Below, one piece after another: positions 26,007 through 34,478 of a DNA stretch of 34,526 nucleotides. A model generated the notes under the pieces. It ran no database searches, was not told the DNA's origin, and was given only the letters and a program-made list of their open reading frames with translations. Made by a program: the position numbers and the translations under genes. The stretch comes from Candidatus Delongbacteria bacterium (GTDB lineage Bacteria > UBA4055). Position 1 is the stretch's first letter, and every line of letters begins with the position of its first letter. The stretch is taken from the NCBI GenBank assembly GCA_003252515.1, contig QKDR01000103.1, positions 1 to 34,526 on the forward strand, written 5' to 3'.

Positions 26007-26097
26007 CTCCGTTTTGTTAATGCAGACTTCATGTGATTAATTTAACGGTCAGGACGGACGGAACATATTTATAATCTACGAAACGCTGAAAACGGAG
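26007..26097 (-). promoter_or_regulatory. Long-range inverted repeat that could mask the Shine-Dalgarno of the second propeller lipoprotein gene
   Basis: On the minus strand CTCCGTTTT (26089-26097) is perfectly complementary to AAAACGGAG (26007-26015), which contains part of the GGAGG Shine-Dalgarno of the 24897-26000 gene. The arms are 73 bases apart. Pairing would hide the ribosome site only in transcripts that begin further upstream. This is a weak structural prediction. Confidence 0.25.
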
Positions 26098-26143
26098 TGT
26101 AAAAAATATGATTTAACGGACAGAATGAAAAATATTTGACGGA

Positions 26144-27265
26144 TTATTTCATGAACTTACCTTCAGGTGGAAGCTGTCTTTTTCCTTTATCGAAGGATAT
26201 TGCTTTGACGGGGCATTTTTCGATGCAGGTCCCGCACGAGAAGCAGTCGGGTATGATCCTGTCTCTTTTGAGTATCGCGCCCATAACGGTCGAGGGACAT
26301 TCCTTTTCGCAGGTCCCGCAGGCTATGCATTTTCCGTAATCAACTTTGATCTTAAAGAAACTGAGCTTTTCGAAGAACCATCCCGCAATACCGAAGGGAC
26401 ATAAGAAGTGGCACCACGGTCTGTATACGAACAGCGAGGCAATCAGCATAACCACAATAAAGACTATTCCCGATACAAGCAGGACCGCCGGATTGAATAT
26501 TTTGAACGGATCAATAGGTTCGACGATGTCTGTGCCTGATACGAAAGCGAAAACGGCTATGAGTACAAGAAAAAGTATCCTGACCGTATTAGTAACCGCG
26601 AACGGGACTTTGAATTTCTTAAACCCGATTGAGATCCTGAACAGGTAATCCTGAAGAACGCCGAACTGGCAGCCCCACGAACAGACGAACTTGTTGGCGA
26701 CTACAACCATAAGAATAAAAACGGTGAAAGCGATCATCCTAGGCGGGAATATCACTTTATCCCTGCCGAAAAGAACCACAGCATCCTTGACCGTACCCAT
26801 CGGGCTTGGATCGGAACCCAATACTATACCGAAAATAAAGATCGACGCCAGATAGAAATAAATGCCTGCTTTCCTGCTTATCTTCCATTTACGCATATAA
26901 ACGAAAATGACCGTCATGAAAATGATCCACACTGCGAATTTGGAGGCTATCTTTACCCAGTTTTTGCTCTGATGCTCCTTCTCGATCGCAATGTTCTTTT
27001 TAATATTCTCCGCAACTTTCCCCGTGTTCAGCCCGAGTTCGGACAGGCTTATATCCTTATTTTCCGTCCCGAGAGCTTTAAGAACGACCTCGTCAGGCAG
27101 CGAATATGCTTCGATTATCTCAGAAGCCGTCATGGTATCAGTAAGCTTAATATCCGCAGTACCTTCCACCGTTTCCGGTTTGCCTCCCCAAAGAATCATC
27201 GAATAGTACGAAAGCACGACCACAGCAGCAACAGTAACTATAATGCTCAGAATTTGTTTAATCAT
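26144..27265 (-). CDS. Polytopic 4Fe-4S membrane protein of NapH/CcoG type
   Basis: This 373-residue inner membrane electron-transfer protein has about six helices (near 5-25, 106-124, 135-150, 175-193, 225-243, 258-280) and a small extracytoplasmic domain at about 30-100. Two CxxxC motifs at helix ends, CSWGC (195-199) and CHFLCP (285-290), are the mark of the Fer4_5/NapH-like fold. Two complete ferredoxin sites follow: Cys313, 316, 319, 323 and Cys341, 344, 347, 351. The motif SDPSPMGTVKD (151-161) is a further family trait. It probably passes electrons from quinol or a cytoplasmic carrier; the partner is unknown. Its AAGGAGG Shine-Dalgarno overlaps the stop codon of the giant AddB-AddA gene, so the two are co-transcribed and coupled. 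Confidence 0.85.
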   Translation of the reverse strand: MIKQILSIIVTVAAVVVLSYYSMILWGGKPETVEGTADIKLTDTMTASEIIEAYSLPDEVVLKALGTENKDISLSELGLNTGKVAENIKKNIAIEKEHQSKNWVKIASKFAVWIIFMTVIFVYMRKWKISRKAGIYFYLASIFIFGIVLGSDPSPMGTVKDAVVLFGRDKVIFPPRMIAFTVFILMVVVANKFVCSWGCQFGVLQDYLFRISIGFKKFKVPFAVTNTVRILFLVLIAVFAFVSGTDIVEPIDPFKIFNPAVLLVSGIVFIVVMLIASLFVYRPWCHFLCPFGIAGWFFEKLSFFKIKVDYGKCIACGTCEKECPSTVMGAILKRDRIIPDCFSCGTCIEKCPVKAISFDKGKRQLPPEGKFMK

Positions 27266-27269
27266 AATG

Positions 27270-27276
27270 CCTCCTT
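27270..27276 (-). promoter_or_regulatory. Strong Shine-Dalgarno overlapping the addBA stop codon
   Basis: AAGGAGG on the minus strand ends four bases before the ATG of the Fe-S membrane protein and shares two bases with the TAA (27275-27277) of the fusion gene. This fixes the start and suggests translational coupling. Confidence 0.8.
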
Positions 27277-30200
27277 ATTCGATCTCTTTTAATTCGGATT
27301 TGTCCTTGCCTATGAAGAATAGATATTTTTTAATATTTTTATCCTGATATATTTTTCCCAGCGCTTCGGCATATATACCGACCTGCGTTTTATACTTATT
27401 TATAAGTTCTTCGTCAGGCGACTTGTACAGATAAGTTTTATAATCAAGCACAACAACTTCATTCCCGCACAGCAGAACAAGGTCTATATATCCCTGAACA
27501 TTCCTGTCAGCCATAACGATGTTCTTTTCGCAGAGGACGCGTCCGCACTCAGCGTAACTTCTGAACAGCCTGTCAGACATTATATTCGAGATCATTTTTT
27601 TGACTGTCACAAGGCTGACAGATGAAGGCTCGCTCTCTTTCTTTTTAAATTCCTTAAGCTCTTGATCAAGATCGAACCCCGGCTTGAACAATTCAGTTAT
27701 CTTTTTACTCATAAACAGGTGGACGAAATTACCTGTGTCTATTGCAGTCGTACTGCCTTTTTCGTTCGTTACTTCATTATCATCGTGCACTATACCCGTA
27801 ACTGAATAAAGGCCTTCCTGTCTTATATGTCCGCTCAGGTCGTATTCCTTTTCCGCCTGATACGTACCTTCACTGAGGCCATCTTTTTCATAATATCCGC
27901 CCAGGTCGAATTCGCTTATGTCTTTCTGAATGAATCTGAAGCCGCCAATACTTCCTTCGTTCTCACTCCCGAATTTTCTGAGATACTTTGCCCAGCTCTC
28001 CCTCTTTCCTTCGTCATTGTTCCCGCTTTCGTCTTTTGTCTGTATCACAACCGTCAGAGAGCTCTTCGCCCTCGTCAGCGCAACGTAAAGCAGATTGGCT
28101 CTTTCCTGTTCACTGAAAAATTTATTCTTATGTTTTATATATTCGTTAAGGAAAAAATTCCTTTTATCACCGCCGCCTGGGGTCGAATATCCCGACATGG
28201 AAAAGTCCCTGTAACAGCCGTCCTCTCCGCACAAGTTCAGATAATTGAAAAGAGTCGAAAAATTTCCGCCGTTTTCATCAACGTTGGCCACGATCAGATC
28301 GTCGAACTCCAGTCCTTTCGCACTGTGGACGGTCATTATCGTCACCGATCCCGGATCTTTCACTTCCACACCAGCAGAATTGGCTTTAATGTTCTTTTCG
28401 AGCACTGTCAGGAACCTTTCCCTGTCGTTATCGGACTTATTCAGAAGTGAGATCAAGGTCTTTTTCAGTATCCCGATATTGGCAGATCTGGTTTCACAGT
28501 CGTCAAATGTAGAAATGTATTTTCTGTATATTTTATTGTCCGACAAGCTGAATATAAGCGAAAGCAGAGGGACGTCTTTGTCCATTGATAAAAGCAGATC
28601 CATGTATTGCGGAATGAACTCGATCTCCTCAGGCGCGGCCGCTCCCAGAACAGCCTTCAGTATCAGAACGAACTCCTTTACCTCGTCAAGTTTGAAAAGA
28701 TCTTTTTTTAGTATAAGAGTATAAGGTATGCTCTTTTTCCTGAACGCTTCAGTGATATAACCGATATGCGTGTACTTCCTGATCAGCACAGCCCATGAAC
28801 CGTATTTCTTTCCCCTCTTTGCGTTCTCATCTATCGTATCCGCAACAAAAGCCGCCTCGCACATTTTGCTGATCCTTCCAAGTTCGTTCCTGCTCAGATC
28901 AACGTTGTCCTTTTTCGCCTTTTCCGTACAGATATTGATAAAATTAACTGACCATGGGTATATGTTGTCTTTTTTTACGGGTATCAGAAGTTCATCTTTA
29001 TTTTTAATTATATCGTAACCGTTAGACACGCCGGGCTCGAAGACCATATTGTTGAAATTAACGATTTGCGGCACTGACCTGTAATTCTCGGAGAAATACA
29101 GCGTGAGAAACTTATCCGACAGCCCGTATTTTTCGAATATCTGGACGTCGCACTGCTGAAACCGGTAGATCGACTGTTTTTTATCACCCACGAAGAAAAA
29201 ACGGTTGTTTCCGCCGGCCAGAGCTTCTAATATCCTGTCCTGAAGCCAGTTCGTGTCCTGGAACTCGTCTACCAGAACATGTCTGAACTGATCCTGTAAT
29301 TTATTCCTGAGTTCCTGATCGTTTAGCATTTTCAGGAAGTGCAGGTGCAGATCGCTCTGCTCGAGAAGTCCCTTTTCCAGCTTGAATTCTTTAATATGGT
29401 TGTCGAGCGCTTTAATTATGCCGAAAACCGCTTTTTTAATGATCCATTCCTTTCCGTTCAGGCTAAGATCCACGTTCTTCTTATTGAATATCCTGTATCC
29501 TTCCGTCTCTGACAGAGCTTCAGCCGAGTCATATATCTCAGGATATTTCTTTGTATCCCGTTTGTAGCTGAATTCCTGATGATTTTTCACTTTTACACCG
29601 AGCGCCGTAAGTTTTTCATCCGTTTCATTTCCTATGAGGTCCAGCAATTCATCTTTCAGCCTGAAGTAATCACCGAACTCAGTTCGCAGCCTGTTCTCAA
29701 CTGAGCTGAGATAATCATCGAGAGACTTTATCCAGTCTGCAGAATCGAATCCTCTACCGCTAAGCTTAATTTCATCGTATATCCTTAATATGTCGGGAAT
29801 AAAACCGCCCTCATTGTCGCCGGAATAGATAAGATGCCTTGACTCAAACCAGTCCGCGAATTCAGCGTATTCCCCGTCAGTAATATCAGGGCATATAACG
29901 TTCTTGAATTTTGTATTGAATTTGCTTTTCAGAAATTTTACCGCTTCCTCTCCGGCAGTGAAATCTTCAGATAGTTCCATGGCTATGTCGTAGCCCTTCA
30001 GTTGATCTGAAGAATAGCCGAATTCAGTTATGAATTTATTGCAGAACGAATGGAATGTGGAGATCAGATTCTTATCGTAAAAATCGTCTTTTATTTTTAA
30101 GAGTTTTTCCTTCTGTCTTTCAGTTATCCTGTATGAAGCAGATTCACTGTCTTTGAATACCGCGAAAAAATACCCGCTGTCAAGGATGTCATTCAGTTTC

Positions 30201-33200
30201 GAATATATCCTTTTCTGCATCTCACCCGCAGCTTTTTTCGTAAAAGTTATGCAGACTATGTTCTCAAGACCGACATCGGTATTAATGAGAAGACTGATGT
30301 ACTTTGAGGACAGCACCTCGGTCTTTCCCGCTCCGGCTCCTGCCGAAATAATTATATTACCGGAAGAGATCAGTGCTTTTTCTTTCTGATCTTCGAAAAT
30401 TATGAATTTCTTCGTTCTTTCTTTATCTCTTTCATCATTTCTATCAGCTTCGAAGATCAGGTTTTGACGTCCGGCTTCAGGCTTTACTTCGAAGCTTTCA
30501 ATCAGTTCGAATTTCCTGTTCTCAAACTCAGGACACGATTGAGATAACGGGCAGTATTCACACTTGGAACACGCTTCCGGTTTATATTTCATCCCGTCTC
30601 CTAGTCTTGCTTTGAGTTTATCGAGAAATCCTTCAAAAGTCTGACCGCTGACGGACAGTTTATAAGGGCTGTTCGGCGAATAGTAAACAGCCTCCATTTT
30701 CGCTCCGGCGCTGATCTTCCCGAAATACTCATCACCCAGTATCGTGCAGTCCTTATACTGAAGTTTATCATCTTGTCTTTCCGGTGAGAAATTCACGCCC
30801 GGCAAGCCTCCCGCACGCCTTAACACAGCCTCGCGGTACAGAAGTATTTGCACTTTTTGGTAATTTTCGATCTCCTCTTCGAATTTGTCGAATTTCCTGT
30901 TAGATTTGATATCGATTATTCTGATAGTTCCCGAATAGTCTATGTAGAGAAAATCAATATAGCCTATTTTTATGCTTATTTTCGGATCGCTGAGAACATT
31001 CAGATCAGCGAATTTGACCTCATTCTCGAAAGTTGATGTGACTGAAGCCGGAGTAGGGCCGAGCTCTAACATAAGCCATGCGAGAAATCCGATGATCTCC
31101 GACTTCTGCTTCCGACGGGCGTAATACGAATATGGATCATTATCTTCCTGCTTGGTCAACTCTTCATCGATGATCGTCAGTATCCCCGAGCGGGTGATCC
31201 TTTCGGCAAGGATATCGAACGGTTCACTATATTTTTCACTCGGTACATTGTATAAATAATATTCCGGGAACTCGTTGAACCTTGATCTTGCGATATCGTC
31301 TTTCGTCTTACCGCTGCTCAGAAGAGAAACTGCCGTACTGTACACGGTTTCGTCCAGAAGACCGCCGTCTTTAAAATATTTAAGGAACCTTTCAGTCACA
31401 TGATGATAGAAAATCCCTCTCACGAACGGGAACTGGGGCTCTATCATATCGTAATTCATGTTCAGATCATGTACGTGGGCTGCCGGGCATGCCATGAAGC
31501 TCTCTATCTTCGATGCAGAGACAAGAAATTCTTCGATATGTCCTTCTTTAAGGCTTATGCCGAATTCCTCTTTTAACGGCCTCGGTACAGCTTGAGTTAC
31601 TGTCAGACCCCCGAAATTCTTTTCTTTGAGTTTATCGCTCAGAGCTACGCTGAAGTCCGCACTAAGGTCTTCCGATACTTTTCCCTTCGGTACTACTTCC
31701 AGCTTCATATTTCTCTTCGGGTACAGTCCGAATATCCTGTCCAGCTTCGTTGACGGTATGAACTCCTCTCCCCACTGCGGAACGAGAAATGCTACTTGCT
31801 CTGTATCGCCCGAGGTTATTACGCCCAGATCCTCAAATAGTGATTTTTCCGGGTCTATGCCGTAAACGCTTTCGTACAGGCTGAAATAATTATCTTTGCT
31901 GAGGATCTTTATTGGATTTGAAGCTTTAAGGAACACATCTTCGGTCATACCTGCGAAGATCAGGCATTTCCCTGCCGGAGCAGGTTCATTAAGCATCGTT
32001 ATACGCACACCGTTATAGTCTTTATTAAGCTTTCCAGTGTTCGTCTTGGTAGCGATCAGATATAAATAATCAATGTAATCTGTAAATTTCCTTTCCGTAT
32101 CGCCGAATATTCTCTTTACTGTGTCCTCGTATGTATAAATATCTGTTTCCAGCTTTTTGCCAAGCATTCCGAACACATCTTTTAGAGCATTCAGCTTATC
32201 CTTGATCTGTTTCAGAGCCCTTTGAGCACTCATATGTTCGTCACGCAGTAGAACAGCCTTCAAGAACGCTTTTATAAAATTCTTCTGACCGCTCTTGATT
32301 TTCAGCTTCAGATCGCTTCCTTGGATTTCGAACAACTTCGCGATAAATGTCTTTAAGTCCAGATCTGTCAGATCGTTGAACAGCAGCGGTTTATGAGCGA
32401 TATAGAGATTTAAGAAGTTAAGAATGCTTTGGACGTCTCCATCAGCGCCTGCCTTGAAAAGCCTCAGAATATCCGTATTGATATCATTACCTGCGAACTT
32501 GTATGACGAGTAGGCCGATATGCCTTCAGCGAAGAAGTAATTATTCAGTATTCTGTAATATTCTTCATCCGGGCAGACGACAGTAAAATCATTCAGGATG
32601 TACCCTGACTGTTCAGTTAGAGTATGCAGAATAATATGTTTTATTCTTTTAGCTTCGTCGAGCTTTGAAGCCGATATAAAAAAACCGACACTGTCAGGAT
32701 CGAATTTCACGCCAGGTTTGCCTTCGAACACATCCGGAAGTTCCGAATATTTTCCCTCTGATCTGAACAAGATATCCTGTGCTCCGAGAGCTTTTAAAAA
32801 TTCTTTTTCCTTATATGAATACTCTCCGGCGCTGAAATTCACATAATATAAGTTTTCTTTACGATCAACTGATTTTATCGCCTTATCGAATATCTGGCCT
32901 TTGAAATAATAACCCTGCTCACTGACGAACTTCTTTATTTTTTCAAGAACTTCAGGCACGAGATTATTCTTTTCAAGATCGTTCAGGATAGCCTTGTCTT
33001 TAAACTCACCAGGTCCGAGATCGGTAAGGTTTAAAAGCTTTAGCAGGCTTTTCTTATAATTCCTGAAATGCGGTTTTTTGAACTTGTCTGGCAGGCCTTC
33101 CGTATCGCATCTTTCCATGAGCACCAGAAAGTCCTCTTCTCTGATCTCTCCGCCTGTCCCGATCCCCGAAAGTTCCCTCGCATGGTCATGTACAGCCTTT

Positions 33201-33376
33201 ATTTCAGGTAAGAACGAGACCTGTATTCTCTGTTCTTTCAGCCATTCCGTCATCGCCAGCTTGATCCTATGGCTCTGGGAAACGTCCTTTACCAGCAGAA
33301 GCGATTCGGCTATATCTTCAGGCTGTCTGAAGCTTCCATCTTCATTTAGAAATATAGGAGTAAAATTTATAAACAT
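27275..33376 (-). CDS. AddB-AddA fusion: dual-nuclease UvrD-family helicase for double-strand-break processing
   Basis: This 2033-residue chain holds both subunits of an AddAB-type helicase-nuclease. Residues 1-600 resemble the inactive helicase part of AddB, with GMTEDVF at 476-482. Residues 615-960 are an AddB-type PD-(D/E)XK nuclease (Asp808, Asp822, Lys824, then QILLY) with an iron-sulfur staple: Cys630 and CSKCEYC...C at 936, 939, 942, 948. From about 990 comes AddA: Q-motif Gln997, Walker A GAGAGKT at 1013-1019, Walker B DEFQDT at 1370-1375, TVHSAKG at 1682-1688, and YVALTRAK. The end is a second nuclease (GYID with Asp1965; DYK with Asp1978 and Lys1980). No methionine lies in the joint region, so this is a true fusion in the addB-addA order. 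The N-terminus lacks the P-loop seen in Bacillus AddB. The protein would resect DNA ends for RecA. Confidence 0.92.
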   Translation of the reverse strand: MFINFTPIFLNEDGSFRQPEDIAESLLLVKDVSQSHRIKLAMTEWLKEQRIQVSFLPEIKAVHDHARELSGIGTGGEIREEDFLVLMERCDTEGLPDKFKKPHFRNYKKSLLKLLNLTDLGPGEFKDKAILNDLEKNNLVPEVLEKIKKFVSEQGYYFKGQIFDKAIKSVDRKENLYYVNFSAGEYSYKEKEFLKALGAQDILFRSEGKYSELPDVFEGKPGVKFDPDSVGFFISASKLDEAKRIKHIILHTLTEQSGYILNDFTVVCPDEEYYRILNNYFFAEGISAYSSYKFAGNDINTDILRLFKAGADGDVQSILNFLNLYIAHKPLLFNDLTDLDLKTFIAKLFEIQGSDLKLKIKSGQKNFIKAFLKAVLLRDEHMSAQRALKQIKDKLNALKDVFGMLGKKLETDIYTYEDTVKRIFGDTERKFTDYIDYLYLIATKTNTGKLNKDYNGVRITMLNEPAPAGKCLIFAGMTEDVFLKASNPIKILSKDNYFSLYESVYGIDPEKSLFEDLGVITSGDTEQVAFLVPQWGEEFIPSTKLDRIFGLYPKRNMKLEVVPKGKVSEDLSADFSVALSDKLKEKNFGGLTVTQAVPRPLKEEFGISLKEGHIEEFLVSASKIESFMACPAAHVHDLNMNYDMIEPQFPFVRGIFYHHVTERFLKYFKDGGLLDETVYSTAVSLLSSGKTKDDIARSRFNEFPEYYLYNVPSEKYSEPFDILAERITRSGILTIIDEELTKQEDNDPYSYYARRKQKSEIIGFLAWLMLELGPTPASVTSTFENEVKFADLNVLSDPKISIKIGYIDFLYIDYSGTIRIIDIKSNRKFDKFEEEIENYQKVQILLYREAVLRRAGGLPGVNFSPERQDDKLQYKDCTILGDEYFGKISAGAKMEAVYYSPNSPYKLSVSGQTFEGFLDKLKARLGDGMKYKPEACSKCEYCPLSQSCPEFENRKFELIESFEVKPEAGRQNLIFEADRNDERDKERTKKFIIFEDQKEKALISSGNIIISAGAGAGKTEVLSSKYISLLINTDVGLENIVCITFTKKAAGEMQKRIYSKLNDILDSGYFFAVFKDSESASYRITERQKEKLLKIKDDFYDKNLISTFHSFCNKFITEFGYSSDQLKGYDIAMELSEDFTAGEEAVKFLKSKFNTKFKNVICPDITDGEYAEFADWFESRHLIYSGDNEGGFIPDILRIYDEIKLSGRGFDSADWIKSLDDYLSSVENRLRTEFGDYFRLKDELLDLIGNETDEKLTALGVKVKNHQEFSYKRDTKKYPEIYDSAEALSETEGYRIFNKKNVDLSLNGKEWIIKKAVFGIIKALDNHIKEFKLEKGLLEQSDLHLHFLKMLNDQELRNKLQDQFRHVLVDEFQDTNWLQDRILEALAGGNNRFFFVGDKKQSIYRFQQCDVQIFEKYGLSDKFLTLYFSENYRSVPQIVNFNNMVFEPGVSNGYDIIKNKDELLIPVKKDNIYPWSVNFINICTEKAKKDNVDLSRNELGRISKMCEAAFVADTIDENAKRGKKYGSWAVLIRKYTHIGYITEAFRKKSIPYTLILKKDLFKLDEVKEFVLILKAVLGAAAPEEIEFIPQYMDLLLSMDKDVPLLSLIFSLSDNKIYRKYISTFDDCETRSANIGILKKTLISLLNKSDNDRERFLTVLEKNIKANSAGVEVKDPGSVTIMTVHSAKGLEFDDLIVANVDENGGNFSTLFNYLNLCGEDGCYRDFSMSGYSTPGGGDKRNFFLNEYIKHKNKFFSEQERANLLYVALTRAKSSLTVVIQTKDESGNNDEGKRESWAKYLRKFGSENEGSIGGFRFIQKDISEFDLGGYYEKDGLSEGTYQAEKEYDLSGHIRQEGLYSVTGIVHDDNEVTNEKGSTTAIDTGNFVHLFMSKKITELFKPGFDLDQELKEFKKKESEPSSVSLVTVKKMISNIMSDRLFRSYAECGRVLCEKNIVMADRNVQGYIDLVLLCGNEVVVLDYKTYLYKSPDEELINKYKTQVGIYAEALGKIYQDKNIKKYLFFIGKDKSELKEIE

Positions 33377-33400
33377 AACATTTCCAGATATTTATAATAA

Positions 33401-33429
33401 AATAAAACAACTTCGACAAATAATGTCAA
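33401..33429 (-). promoter_or_regulatory. Candidate sigma-70 promoter of the addBA operon
   Basis: On the minus strand a perfect TTGACA (33424-33429) is followed after 17 bases by TTTATT (33401-33406, 4 of 6), 24 bases before the ATG of the fusion gene. TATAAA-like bases also occur slightly downstream. Confidence 0.4.
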
Positions 33430-33430
33430 A
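33412..33430. promoter_or_regulatory. Imperfect inverted repeat over the addBA -35 region
   Basis: TTCGACA and TGTCAAA flank five bases and match as an inverted repeat at six of seven positions. It covers the proposed -35, so it could be an operator. It does not match the well-known E. coli or Bacillus LexA boxes. Confidence 0.25.
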
Positions 33431-33458
33431 GTCAAAATTAGTTATATTTAAAATTATA

Positions 33459-34478
33459 TTATTCTTTAACCCATCTTAAATATTCGTCAAATATTACCGG
33501 GAAATTTTCTGAGAATTCATGCCCCAAATCCTGATTCACAAGCAGTTTAACCTTCCCGTTCAGATTTTCAATATCACTAATTAATTTCTTCTGTGCGGCC
33601 AGAGCAAAATCTTTTTCGCCTGTGATTATTCCGATCCTTTTATTCTTTTCAGCAAATTGTTTTACTTCCTCTTCAGTAATATCAGCCGGAATAACAGGGC
33701 AGTTAAGTACCAGTCCTGACACGGGGACAAATTCACTGAATGCATATTCAACTGCTTTTCTGCCGCCTGCCGACATCCCCGCAAAAATGATCCTGTCCGT
33801 GTCGACAGAATATGTCTTAATTACATTGTCATATATTTTCCTGAACTCTTCATTGGTCTTCCCATCGTCTGTCGTCAGCCATTGAAAAGTGCTGTCGTTC
33901 ATTGGAACATATGACTGAAGAAAAACTGAAATATACTCATTCTTCATTGTTTCCGACACCCACGACAATTTCGATGTTTCTATATTTCTGTTGTTCCCGT
34001 GAAAAATGAACAGTACAGGATAACGCTCTTTATTATCATAATTTTCAGGTAAAAGAACTTCAGTCAAGATATGAAGGGCATTTATTTTATCTTTCTCGAT
34101 CTTCGCAAGTTTTGCGAACTCAATATTGTCTTTATATAATCTCTGATACACCTCATTGTTAAGATCATAATAATACCCTTTATAGATACCTTCTTTCCAG
34201 ACCGATACCGCTTTTGAGAACAGACCGGCTTTAGTGTACATTTGTCCGAGTATTTTCAATGACTGCATATCGTTCTCAGGAAATTTTTTATGCGCAAATT
34301 CCATATAATAGATAGCCGAGTCGATACTGTCTTTCCTTAAATGATCAATAGCTGTCGAACGTAACTCGCCGTAAGACAGACTTTCGTCGATCTTTTCTGC
34401 TGATCTGTCCTGACAGAACAGATTACCGCTCAAGAAAATAGAAAAGACCAGTATGCGGCGAAGTGAAAATTTTCTCAT
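33459..34478 (-). CDS. Exported TPR / alpha-beta hydrolase (esterase-like) protein
   Basis: The protein has 339 residues with a signal peptide of about 22 residues; the cysteine at 22 does not follow a good lipobox. Residues 35-130 are helical and TPR-like (AIYYMEFAHKKFPEND, then LGQMYTKAGLFSKAVSVWKE). The C-terminal part is an alpha/beta hydrolase of the esterase D / PHB depolymerase-like group: nucleophile Ser236 in GMSAGG, Asp290 in TGEKD, His320 in LGHEF, and an early PVLFIFHGNN strand (154-163) that would form the oxyanion hole. It likely cleaves esters in the periplasm; the substrate is unknown. An AGAGGA Shine-Dalgarno lies 10 bases before the ATG. It is followed after about 80 bases by the addBA gene, which seems to have its own promoter. 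Confidence 0.8.
   Translation of the reverse strand: MRKFSLRRILVFSIFLSGNLFCQDRSAEKIDESLSYGELRSTAIDHLRKDSIDSAIYYMEFAHKKFPENDMQSLKILGQMYTKAGLFSKAVSVWKEGIYKGYYYDLNNEVYQRLYKDNIEFAKLAKIEKDKINALHILTEVLLPENYDNKERYPVLFIFHGNNRNIETSKLSWVSETMKNEYISVFLQSYVPMNDSTFQWLTTDDGKTNEEFRKIYDNVIKTYSVDTDRIIFAGMSAGGRKAVEYAFSEFVPVSGLVLNCPVIPADITEEEVKQFAEKNKRIGIITGEKDFALAAQKKLISDIENLNGKVKLLVNQDLGHEFSENFPVIFDEYLRWVKE

Noticed and set aside
27827-28450. 207-codon plus-strand open frame inside the AddB-AddA gene
   Set aside because: Antisense to helicase motifs, with no start signal or known family pattern.
27275-33376. RecBCD-type interpretation of the giant gene (RecC plus RecB)
   Set aside because: The first half keeps nuclease residues and Fe-S cysteines, as AddB does and RecC does not, and no recD gene is nearby.
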